Below, in pieces: positions 8,607-15,473 of a DNA stretch of 45,731 nt (positions are counted from its first letter, which is position 1; the number at the start of each line of letters is the position of its first letter). The notes beneath the pieces are model-generated. The model did not search any database and had not been told where the DNA came from. It worked only from the letters and a program-made list of their open reading frames with translations. The stretch comes from CAZGOM01 sp964527265. Lineage in GTDB: Bacteria; Planctomycetota; Phycisphaerae; Phycisphaerales; Phycisphaeraceae. The translations under genes and the position numbers were made by a program. The stretch lies in assembly GCA_964527265.1 (NCBI GenBank), contig CAZGOM010000028.1, positions 1-45,731 of the forward strand, read 5' to 3'.

Positions 8607-9164
8607 ATGAGAAACTCCTTCTATACACTCGCGCCCGCCATCGCCATCGTCTGCATGGTCGCCGGTTGCGAAACCGTCCCTGAAACCGCTGCCGAACGTG
8701 TCGACCTTAAGGCCGAAGCAAGCGCCGCTTTGGCACGCGCTCAGACGGTGGACCCGACCATCGTCCCCCACATTCAGGGCGCAAACGCCGTCGTCGTCTT
8801 CCCCAAGATCGATAAGGGCGGCGCTGGCCTGGGCGGTGCTTACGGCCGCGGCATCCTCTTTGAAAAGGGCATCGCCGTGGGCTACTGCGACATCAGCCAA
8901 GGCACCATCGGCGCCCAGCTCGGCGGCCAGGAATACACTGAAATCCTGGTCTTCAACACCTTGGATGCCGTCAACGCATTCAAGAATGAAAAATTCGCCT
9001 TCACCGGCCAGGCCACCGCTGTCGCCCTTCGCAAGGGCGCCGGCACCAATGTCGAATACAACAACGGCGTCGCCGTCTTCACCCTCGATGAAGCCGGCCT
9101 CATGGGCGAAGCAGCCGTCGGTGGACAGAAGTTCACCTACCGCGCCATGGCCAACAATTACTAA
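8607..9164 (+). CDS. SYLF-domain (Ysc84-like) lipoprotein
   Basis: 185 residues. The signal peptide ends in lipobox VAGC with Cys21. The mature part fits the SYLF/Ysc84 lipid-binding domain: ANAVVVFPKIDKGGAGLGGAYGRG near the start, the GQEYTEILVFNTLDAVNAFKN segment in the middle, and a hydrophobic end VGGQKFTYRAMANNY. In eukaryotes the domain binds phosphoinositides. Bacterial lipoprotein versions are common in Gram-negative envelopes and are thought to act at membranes, without a defined role. It closes the envelope cluster and is followed by an intrinsic terminator. Confidence 0.88.
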   Translation: MRNSFYTLAPAIAIVCMVAGCETVPETAAERVDLKAEASAALARAQTVDPTIVPHIQGANAVVVFPKIDKGGAGLGGAYGRGILFEKGIAVGYCDISQGTIGAQLGGQEYTEILVFNTLDAVNAFKNEKFAFTGQATAVALRKGAGTNVEYNNGVAVFTLDEAGLMGEAAVGGQKFTYRAMANNY

Positions 9165-9185
9165 ACCAAACCAGTACCCGACACG

Positions 9186-9212
9186 GGCCGGTCCCCACGG
9201 GACCGGCCTTTA
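9186..9212 (+). terminator. terminator after the SYLF gene
   Basis: GGCCGGTCC (9186-9194) pairs perfectly with GGACCGGCC (9200-9208), followed by TTTA. Confidence 0.75.
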
Positions 9213-9219
9213 GATCAAG

Positions 9220-9298
9220 GGCGGTGGGCGAAAGCTTGCCGCCTTTGCCATTTCTGAATTTCGAGAATTTGTGCCATGCTCTCGTCTTCGTGAGCATG
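9220..9298 (+). other. two adjacent stem-loops between SYLF and DUF4838 genes
   Basis: In + strand RNA, 9220-9229 pairs with 9234-9243 (10 pairs, three of them G-U) closed by a GAAA tetraloop. In - strand RNA the same three pairs would be A-C mismatches, so the fold favours the + strand. A second stem CATGCTC/GAGCATG (9275-9281 with 9292-9298) follows. No reading frame here is convincing. It could be a small structured RNA or read-through structure. Confidence 0.3.
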
Positions 9299-9393
9299 TC
9301 TTGCACCGGCCGACCAGGTTCCGCAAACTGACTCGCCGATACCTGAGCTACCCCGACGCTCCCCAAAACCAATCATTTCTTCGCCATGCCACC

Positions 9394-9432
9394 GCAAAAC
9401 AACATGGGCCGGCGTCCAAACGCCGGCCCATG
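9394..9432 (-). terminator. intrinsic terminator of the first DUF4838 gene
   Basis: A perfect 13-bp stem (9420-9432 with 9403-9415, 4-nt loop), read on the - strand, is followed by TTGTTTTGC. It lies 25 bp past the stop of the DUF4838 gene. Confidence 0.85.
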
Positions 9433-9457
9433 CCACAATTCTCAAACCGACCTCAAC

Positions 9458-11926
9458 TCACTTCTTCGGCGGCAGCTTCGCCGGCGGCGCTTCCGCCGGG
9501 CTCACCCGGTCCACCAGGTAAATCGGACGGATGATCCCGCCCAATCCCAGCTCCGTGATGCCCGAGTGGTCGCAGCGCACCGCCACCACGTTCTTCTGCC
9601 CCGGCTTCCACGCGCTCGACACATCCACGCTGAACGCCGCGCGCTTCTTGTTGGCCGCCACTGTCTCAACCTTGCCATCCACATACGCCATCGTCTTGAT
9701 GACAGGCGCGGCATCTTCCTTCTCGACGGTTTCCGTCCAGTACACCTTCTGGCCATTCACATACACCGTCGAAAACCCATCCACTTCCACAAAGAAAAGC
9801 TCCGGCTTGCCTTTAAACCCGGCGGGCGAATCCACCACCGAGCGATACCAGAACACCGTCTTCTCTTCCGGCAGCCCCTGCGACACGATTGTGTCGCCGT
9901 AGGTCTTCACCGTCGGCCAGTGCTTATCCGTGAACTCTGCGTTCGCATATCCCATCTCTTCCCCCTTCTGGTCCCGGTCCACCTTGTACTGCATCTTGTC
10001 CGGCAGCACCGCCATCACCTTGTTCTCGCCCCGCGTCGCCCGGTACGCGGCCTTCGTGTTGTTGCCGATGAAACGGTTAAGGTACGCAATGGTGTATTGC
10101 ACGCCGTATTTCGCCGTCCGCTGCTCTTCCGCCCGCTTGATCAACGCATCAAACTGCTCGGTCGCCTTCGTCACGTCCCCCTTGTTGGTGGATTCCCGCA
10201 CCGCCAGGTAATCCTCCGCGTTCTTGAATCCTTCACGATTCATCTTCACCCGCGCTTCCAGCATCTCATCACCCTTGACCAGCCCCTCGGCTTTCGTCAA
10301 AAGCGCGTCCAGCTTCTTCACATTCTCAGGCGTGTAGAAATCATGCATCCCAAAGAAGCACCCCGTATGCACGTGGGACTTCTCCCGGATATCGTCCAGC
10401 GTGTACCAATACTCCGACATCACATCCGCCGCCGGACCGTAAAACTTCTCAAAGAAATCTTTTAAGAGCGCCTTGGAGTCCGAGCGCGGCGCATACGCCA
10501 GCCGGATCGACTGATAAAGGTGCGGCCCATACAACTGCCACGCCGGCAGCGTCTCCACATTGAACCCCATCGTGTTGGAGTCCGCCAGGATCGGCATGTC
10601 GTTTTCCCACACCCCGATAAACGAGAACGGCATCGTGATCTCCGCCAGATGCACGTTGTACGTCCGGTATCCCGTCCGCCCAAGTTCACCCCACTTCTTC
10701 ATGTCTTTCTCAAGCTGCTGCCGCGACGGACACTGCGCGCTCCCCATCTCATGCACGCGGCAAAACCGGATCGGCGCCATCCATACCATCAGGTTCTTCT
10801 CCAGCTTCTGCCCATTGGTCGGCGGCAACGTGTAATCCGCGTACGCATAAAAACCCAGCGTCACATCCGGCAGTTCCTTGCCCACCGCACGCGCCACTTC
10901 ATTGAAGAAGTCCACGTAGCGATTCGTCATCGCCACCTTGCCCGAAGAAGGTTCGATCGAATTCGGATCATCCTGCGCCACGCACTTGGCGCACTGGCAA
11001 TAGCTCACGCCGTCCGGCGGCGAAAGCGTTCCATTCTTCGCGCCAGTTTCCTTCAATTTCGTGATGTAGTTCTTGATGAACAGCTTCCGGAAATCCGGGT
11101 TCGATGTGCAGTACCAGCTCCCCTTGGTTCGCACACCGTTGCGCAGTGCGTAATACTCCGGATGCTTGTCGAACTCTTCCGGCGCAAGCACTCCGCTCCA
11201 ACCGTGGCTGTGCGAATACCCCAGCCCCCCCTGCCCGTTCCACGTCTTCCACAGATTCTGCCCCGCCCAGTTGGAGCCCCAGATTCGCCGGAAATTCATC
11301 CCCGGCTTTTCCGTAATGTCCACATCCTTGAGCGTCACATCTTTCGTCTTGGGGTAGATCTCACCCAGCGGGTGATCCATCACATACCGGCACCCAAGCT
11401 CCTCCAGCATCCGGCAGCCCGCCTTCAGGGTCGACGTCGGATTCTGTCCTGCGATCAGGATCTTGCTTCCATCGGTCTTCACACGCAGCCCTTCATGCGA
11501 TTCACTCTGGATCGCGTCCAACTTCAAACCCGCATCCACCGCAGGCTGCCCGATCAGGATCACATTTCCGCTCTTGGGCATCTCCGTCACGATTTCAAGC
11601 CGTGCCCCCGACATCTTCTCCACCCAGTCGGCGATGGTCTTGGCCGCCGCGCCCGCCCCCAGCTTCGCGGCCGCCGCCTTCCTGTTCTGGGCTGCCCGCG
11701 CTGCCGCGGACTTCTGCGCGGGTGTCGCGTCCTCCGGAAGTTCATCTTCATCATCCCCATCCTCTTCAGCCGCCCCCTTCGCCTCAACCGCATAAATCAC
11801 CGCGTTGGGCTTCCCGTCCACCACAAGCTTCACATCCGCCAGCGCACGCCCTGCCCCCGCGTGAAGCACGCAAACCGCCGCAAAGGCCGCCGCCAGACAC
11901 GATGTCCACACTTGGGAACGCTTCAT
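9458..11926 (-). CDS. secreted DUF4838 protein with C-terminal sugar-binding-like domain
   Basis: 822 residues. The start at 11926 has AGGAAGAG upstream and gives a clean Sec signal peptide (to about residue 30); the frame is open 180 nt further without support. Order: an N-terminal GH-associated alpha/beta domain (about 31-200) interrupted by an acidic, then Ala/Lys-rich insert (about 51-95, with EEDGDDEDELPED); the DUF4838 barrel-like core (about 205-600) with HPEYYALRNG and a Cys cluster C310-Q-C-A-K-C315 after SPPDG; then a jelly-roll-like tail (FFVEVDGFSTVYVNGQKVYW) as in glycoside hydrolase sugar-binding domains, ending Pro/Lys-rich. DUF4838 proteins resemble alpha-glucuronidase-type TIM barrels and occur in polysaccharide loci. 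No substrate is known. A second member lies at 17731. Confidence 0.85.
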   Translation of the reverse strand: MKRSQVWTSCLAAAFAAVCVLHAGAGRALADVKLVVDGKPNAVIYAVEAKGAAEEDGDDEDELPEDATPAQKSAAARAAQNRKAAAAKLGAGAAAKTIADWVEKMSGARLEIVTEMPKSGNVILIGQPAVDAGLKLDAIQSESHEGLRVKTDGSKILIAGQNPTSTLKAGCRMLEELGCRYVMDHPLGEIYPKTKDVTLKDVDITEKPGMNFRRIWGSNWAGQNLWKTWNGQGGLGYSHSHGWSGVLAPEEFDKHPEYYALRNGVRTKGSWYCTSNPDFRKLFIKNYITKLKETGAKNGTLSPPDGVSYCQCAKCVAQDDPNSIEPSSGKVAMTNRYVDFFNEVARAVGKELPDVTLGFYAYADYTLPPTNGQKLEKNLMVWMAPIRFCRVHEMGSAQCPSRQQLEKDMKKWGELGRTGYRTYNVHLAEITMPFSFIGVWENDMPILADSNTMGFNVETLPAWQLYGPHLYQSIRLAYAPRSDSKALLKDFFEKFYGPAADVMSEYWYTLDDIREKSHVHTGCFFGMHDFYTPENVKKLDALLTKAEGLVKGDEMLEARVKMNREGFKNAEDYLAVRESTNKGDVTKATEQFDALIKRAEEQRTAKYGVQYTIAYLNRFIGNNTKAAYRATRGENKVMAVLPDKMQYKVDRDQKGEEMGYANAEFTDKHWPTVKTYGDTIVSQGLPEEKTVFWYRSVVDSPAGFKGKPELFFVEVDGFSTVYVNGQKVYWTETVEKEDAAPVIKTMAYVDGKVETVAANKKRAAFSVDVSSAWKPGQKNVVAVRCDHSGITELGLGGIIRPIYLVDRVSPAEAPPAKLPPKK

Positions 11927-11982
11927 AAACACTCTTCCTTTTTCACTTTTTTTAAACACGAATGGCCCCCGGTGCCAGAACC

Positions 11983-12012
11983 TGCATAACCCGATAGACA
12001 ACCTAGGTTCAA
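11983..12012 (-). promoter_or_regulatory. possible promoter of the first DUF4838 gene with a 10-bp palindrome
   Basis: On the - strand TTGAAC (12012-12007), an 18-bp spacer and TATGCA (11988-11983) lie 57 bp before the ATG. A perfect palindrome AACCTAGGTT (12000-12009) overlaps the -35 end and could bind a regulator. The -10 is a poor match. Confidence 0.35.
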
Positions 12013-12209
12013 ATAAGTTCCGACAAAATACTCCCGCCACCTGAATTCCACAAAACCTCCCCGCCTTCAAAACACCATAAAAAAGATTTCCCGCTCCCTC
12101 AAACACCCCACCTCCTCACCCGCTATTCACCCACTTCAACCCCGCATTTCGCCCCTCTTGATCCAATTCCGAACCTCAAACATCCCACATCTCCCATCTG
12201 CCATCTCTC

Positions 12210-12235
12210 TTTGAGCCCGCTCAAAAAGGTATAAT
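12210..12235 (+). promoter_or_regulatory. -10 box with adjacent 16-bp palindrome before the DAP dehydrogenase-like gene
   Basis: A perfect TATAAT (12230-12235) lies 36 bp before the ATG. Just upstream is the perfect inverted repeat TTTGAGCCCGCTCAAA (12210-12225), which covers the place of the -35 element. The -35 hexamer at the usual distance is weak, as expected where an activator or repressor binds. Confidence 0.55.
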
Positions 12236-12270
12236 CCCCCGCCTTCCCATCTCCTAGGATTGAGGTTCCC

Positions 12271-13287
12271 ATGATCCGTTTTGTGCAGTTCGGTCTTGGT
12301 CCCCTGGGTCAAAAACTTCTCACCGCCGCACTTGAACGCAAAGGCTTCAAGCTCGTCGCCGCCATCGACCCCGACCCTGCCAAAGTCGGCAAAGACGTCT
12401 CTGAGATCCTCGGCCTCCCCAAGAAAACCGGCGTCAAAGTCGCCGCCTCTCTGGATCAAGTCAAGCTCCCCGAAGGCACCACCCTCGCTCTCGTCGCCAC
12501 CGTCTCCAGCATCGCCCGCCTGGTCCCCCAGGTCGCCGTCGCCGCTGCCGCAGGCCTAAATGTCGTCTCCACCTGCGAAGAACTCTCTTTCCCCTGGACC
12601 ACCCAGCCCAAGGAAGCAAAGAAAATCGACGCCATCTGCAAAAAAGCAGGCACCTCCTGCCTCGGCACCGGCGTCAACCCCGGCTACCTGATGGACTTCC
12701 TCCCCGCCATCCTCACCACCGCCTGCCTCACCGTCGACAAGATCGAAGTCGAACGCTTCCAGGACGCCAGCACCCGCCGCGGCCCATTCCAGAAGAAAAT
12801 CGGCGCAGGCCTCGCCATCGTCGACTTCAACGCTCAAGTCAAAGCCGGCTCCATCCGCCACGTCGGCCTCCCTGAATCCGTCCATATGATCGCCTCCGCA
12901 CTCGGCTGGACACTCGACAAAACCGTCGAAGTCATCAAGCCCGTCACCGCCACCACCTCTATCAAAACCGACTTCGTCGACGTCCGCCCCGGCCTCGCCT
13001 CCGGCGTCGAACAGTGGGCCAAAGGCTATGTCGGCAATCGCGTCGTCATCGAAATGCACTTCCGGGCCACCGTCGGCGAACCCGCCCCCCACGACACCGT
13101 CAAGATTACCGGCAACCCCTCCTTCACCTCCACCATTCAAGGCGGCGTCCAGGGCGATGTCGCCACCTGCGCGGTCACACTCAACTCCGCTGAAGCGCTC
13201 CTGCGCACCAACAAAACCGGCCTCCTCACCATGCTCGATATCACCACCCCCCGCAGCATCGGCTCCGAAGCCAAAAAGAAAAAATAA
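12271..13287 (+). CDS. 2,4-diaminopentanoate dehydrogenase-like NAD(P)-dependent oxidoreductase
   Basis: 338 residues. The N-terminal Rossmann domain (about 1-130) begins MIRFVQFGLGPLGQKL with the GxGxxG dinucleotide site and continues with AAIDPDPAKVGKDVSEILG and LNVVSTCEELSFPW. The middle carries LGTGVNPGYLMDFLPAILT and QDASTRRGPFQKKIGAGL, both typical of the 2,4-diaminopentanoate dehydrogenase/dihydrodipicolinate reductase-like family. The C-terminal part ends in the family's PHDTVKITG...IQGGVQGDVATCAVTLNS pattern. The characterised enzyme acts in anaerobic ornithine breakdown. No ornithine-pathway partner lies nearby, so the true substrate is open. GAGG precedes the ATG. The gene is divergent from the DUF4838 gene and convergent with a pseudopilin. 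Confidence 0.8.
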   Translation: MIRFVQFGLGPLGQKLLTAALERKGFKLVAAIDPDPAKVGKDVSEILGLPKKTGVKVAASLDQVKLPEGTTLALVATVSSIARLVPQVAVAAAAGLNVVSTCEELSFPWTTQPKEAKKIDAICKKAGTSCLGTGVNPGYLMDFLPAILTTACLTVDKIEVERFQDASTRRGPFQKKIGAGLAIVDFNAQVKAGSIRHVGLPESVHMIASALGWTLDKTVEVIKPVTATTSIKTDFVDVRPGLASGVEQWAKGYVGNRVVIEMHFRATVGEPAPHDTVKITGNPSFTSTIQGGVQGDVATCAVTLNSAEALLRTNKTGLLTMLDITTPRSIGSEAKKKK

Positions 13288-13312
13288 CCTTCCAGCCTGA
13301 GTAACGCACTCG

Positions 13313-13345
13313 CACACCCGAAGCCGGGGTGTGTCTTGCTCGCGT
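13313..13345 (+). repeat. hairpin repeat, copy A
   Basis: CACACCC/GGGTGTG (13313-13319 with 13327-13333) followed by TCTTGCTCGCG. A second copy at 36218 has the same plan and near-identical flank; the stem changes are compensatory. It lies 25 bp after the stop of the oxidoreductase and may double as a terminator. Confidence 0.5.
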
Positions 13346-13470
13346 CGACATAAACGAATGCAACCCGCCCAACACGACTCAACATCGTGCCCGTGATTGC
13401 ATCATCCCAGGCCCACGCCCCCTCTTAACTTTTCACTTTTACCTTCTCACTTCTCACTTTCCTACCCCCC

Positions 13471-14232
13471 TCATTCATACGGCGCAAGACCCCACGACTG
13501 GCTCCCCGCAATGCACCAGAACGGCTTGTAATTGCAAACGTAATCCTTGCTCGCCTTGATCCCCGCCAAAGTCGCCTCACCCCGATGCACGATCGCCGCC
13601 CCGTGCCCATCCACATACTGCACGTTGAACCCCCGTGAAATCATCCCCTGCCCCTTGTGCGGCGGATAGGCCCATGCCGCGTCCGTCCGTCCCAAAAACT
13701 GCTGTTCCACATAGTCGCTGTAGTGTGGGTAATACACCCCCCGCTGCGCCCCATCCGAAAACGCCATCCCCTGCGATGGCTTATACACCTTGTCCATCCG
13801 CGCAGGCCGGTCCGTCGTCACCACGCCCCAGCCATTGGGCGCCATCAACACGATATTCATGCTGTACGTCCACCCCGGCCCAGGCTTCGCCTGCGCCGTC
13901 CCGTTGAACGCCGTTCGCGCCGCCACCCAGTTCGAGGCCGACTGCGTCTCAATCGGGCAAAACCGGTGCGCGTCGCTCTGCAGATAATTCATGTTCACCA
14001 GCACTGTCGCCCAAAGGTAGTTGGGGTAGTGCTGCCCGTGGTCCACCGCATACGTCGTCCCCGCCAACCCCACCTGCGCCAGCCGCGTCGCGCACGTCAA
14101 CTCCATCGCCCGTTCCCGCGCCCGCCCAAGACTCGGCAAAAGCAGCGCAAACAGCACCCCCGTGATCGCAATCACCACCAGCATCTCCACAAGCGTAAAG
14201 CCCGCACGCCGCAAGCCTTTTGGATTCTTCAT
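13471..14232 (-). CDS. prepilin-type protein in the LacI repressor operon
   Basis: 253 residues. The start at 14232 has AAAGAGG upstream. The N-terminus is a prepilin signal: KNPKGLRRA then G11/F12 cleavage, Glu at mature position 5 (E16), hydrophobic helix to residue 36 and the usual LLPSLGRARERA. The C-terminal half holds GFNVQYVDGHGAA, which resembles the DG end of the H-X9-DG domain, though the spacing to the preceding His is longer. It follows the lacI-type gene by 33 bp on the same strand, so the two are probably cotranscribed and controlled by the operator at 15332-15347. That ties this pseudopilin to the glycan genes on the other strand. A role as a surface binding or assembly component is inference. 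Confidence 0.88.
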   Translation of the reverse strand: MKNPKGLRRAGFTLVEMLVVIAITGVLFALLLPSLGRARERAMELTCATRLAQVGLAGTTYAVDHGQHYPNYLWATVLVNMNYLQSDAHRFCPIETQSASNWVAARTAFNGTAQAKPGPGWTYSMNIVLMAPNGWGVVTTDRPARMDKVYKPSQGMAFSDGAQRGVYYPHYSDYVEQQFLGRTDAAWAYPPHKGQGMISRGFNVQYVDGHGAAIVHRGEATLAGIKASKDYVCNYKPFWCIAGSQSWGLAPYE

Positions 14233-14265
14233 AAAAACCTCTTTAAAAACGCAGTCCACCATAAA

Positions 14266-15300
14266 TCAACTCAACACCGCCCCCGCCGTCGCACCCGCAT
14301 GCACCCGCGGCTCAACCACCACCCGCTTAGCCGTCTTCCCCAACCCTGAAAAATTCGAAATCAGCAGTTCCACTGCCGTCTTGGACATCTCGTGCAGCCC
14401 GATATCCACCCCCGTCAGATCCACCGGTATCCCGTTTTCCCGCGCACATCCCCCCACCCCCGCCACACTCACATCCCCCGGCACTCTTCGCCCCGTCGCC
14501 TTCAAATACTGCACCGCCCCCCACGCCGCCATGTCCGTATTGCAAAACACCGCCGTCAAATCCCCATGCCTCCCAAACAACGCCGAAAGTGGCCCCACCA
14601 TGTCCGGTGAATCGCACTCCTGCGTCCACGACTCAATCACTCCCGCCTCCACACCCTCCCCCTTCAACACCGACGAAAAAGCCTCCGCGTACACGCGGTG
14701 CACCTCACGCTTGCGCGGCCCAACCGCGATCCCGATCTTCCGATGCCCAAGCCCCCACAAATGCCGCGCCATCATCACACCCGCCTGCCACGGATCACTC
14801 GTCACCTGGCTCACACCCGAACGCCCCGCCTGCGACCCCAGCAACACCGACGGCATCATCCAGTGATCCAACTTATCCAACAGCCAGTCCGGCACGTTCC
14901 CCGTCAAAATCACCCCATCCACCCCCATCTCCTCAAACATCGGCGGCAGCCGATCCTCCTCAAACCGTGTCGTGTCGCACAGCGATAACTGCAGCCGATA
15001 CCCCATCGCCCGCGTCGCCTGCTCCACTCCCGACACCAGCGGCCCATAATTCGCCTGCGTCAACAGCCGGTCGCACAACACCACCCCGATCGCATTGTTC
15101 CTCCGCATCGCAATGCTCCGCGCCGCGGCATTCAACCGGTACCCATGCTCCACCGCCAACCGCCGGATTCTCTCCCCCACCTCGAGGCTGATCCGCCGGT
15201 CATTTGACAGCGCACGTGTCACCGTCGTGCGTGACACCCCCGCCAGCTCCGCCAACCGCTGCTGGCTCATCCGCTCAGTCACATTCGCTTTCTCACTCAC
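14266..15300 (-). CDS. LacI-family transcriptional regulator
   Basis: 344 residues with a GTG start at 15300, chosen because AAGGGG lies 6 nt before it; the frame stays open into the operator upstream. Residues 15-34 are the LacI helix-turn-helix (QRLAELAGVSRTTVTRALSN), followed by the hinge helix region YRLNAAARSIAMRR (54-67). A periplasmic-binding-protein-like effector domain fills the rest (IGVVLCD, VDGVILTGN, GHRKIGIAVGP, LTAVFCNTDMAAWGAVQYLK). It should bind a sugar or sugar acid and release palindromic operators. Two identical operators lie in the 173-bp divergent region, one on its own promoter and one on the glycan operon. It should therefore be an autoregulated local repressor. Confidence 0.93.
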   Translation of the reverse strand: MSEKANVTERMSQQRLAELAGVSRTTVTRALSNDRRISLEVGERIRRLAVEHGYRLNAAARSIAMRRNNAIGVVLCDRLLTQANYGPLVSGVEQATRAMGYRLQLSLCDTTRFEEDRLPPMFEEMGVDGVILTGNVPDWLLDKLDHWMMPSVLLGSQAGRSGVSQVTSDPWQAGVMMARHLWGLGHRKIGIAVGPRKREVHRVYAEAFSSVLKGEGVEAGVIESWTQECDSPDMVGPLSALFGRHGDLTAVFCNTDMAAWGAVQYLKATGRRVPGDVSVAGVGGCARENGIPVDLTGVDIGLHEMSKTAVELLISNFSGLGKTAKRVVVEPRVHAGATAGAVLS

Positions 15301-15331
15301 ACACAGCCCCTTAAATTCCAACGAAAAGACA

Positions 15332-15347
15332 ATGCACACGAGTGCAT
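15332..15347. promoter_or_regulatory. LacI-type operator O1 (repressor gene side)
   Basis: ATGCACACGAGTGCAT: 6-bp inverted half-sites ATGCAC/GTGCAT around a CG-centred core. It overlaps the last two bases of the -10 box of the repressor's promoter, a placement that blocks RNA polymerase. Confidence 0.8.
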
Positions 15348-15374
15348 ACTAATAGCCCCTTTTCTTCAAGTCAA
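15346..15374 (-). promoter_or_regulatory. promoter of the lacI-type gene
   Basis: On the - strand TTGACT (15374-15369), a 17-bp spacer and TAGTAT (15351-15346), reading into operator O1 and the GTG start at 15300. Confidence 0.7.
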
Positions 15375-15419
15375 TCATTTTCTCCATTCACAAAGATTCC
15401 ACCATTCACCCAATAAACC

Positions 15420-15448
15420 TTGAATGTCACCCCTTATCTCATTATCAT
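15420..15448 (+). promoter_or_regulatory. promoter of the glycan operon
   Basis: TTGAAT (15420-15425), a 17-bp spacer and TATCAT (15443-15448). Transcription should begin about 15455, inside operator O2, leaving a leader of about 20 nt. Confidence 0.7.
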
Positions 15449-15453
15449 CCTTT

Positions 15454-15469
15454 ATGCACACGAGTGCAT
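15454..15469. promoter_or_regulatory. LacI-type operator O2 (glycan operon side)
   Basis: The same 16-mer ATGCACACGAGTGCAT as O1, in the same orientation, 122 bp away. It covers the expected transcription start of the glycan operon and ends 4 bp before the ATG at 15474. Confidence 0.8.
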
Positions 15470-15473
15470 AACT

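Noticed and set aside
10520..11989. 489-codon + strand frame opposite the first DUF4838 gene
   Set aside because: Arg/His/Pro-rich nonsense composition, antisense to a gene with signal peptide, conserved motifs and terminator.
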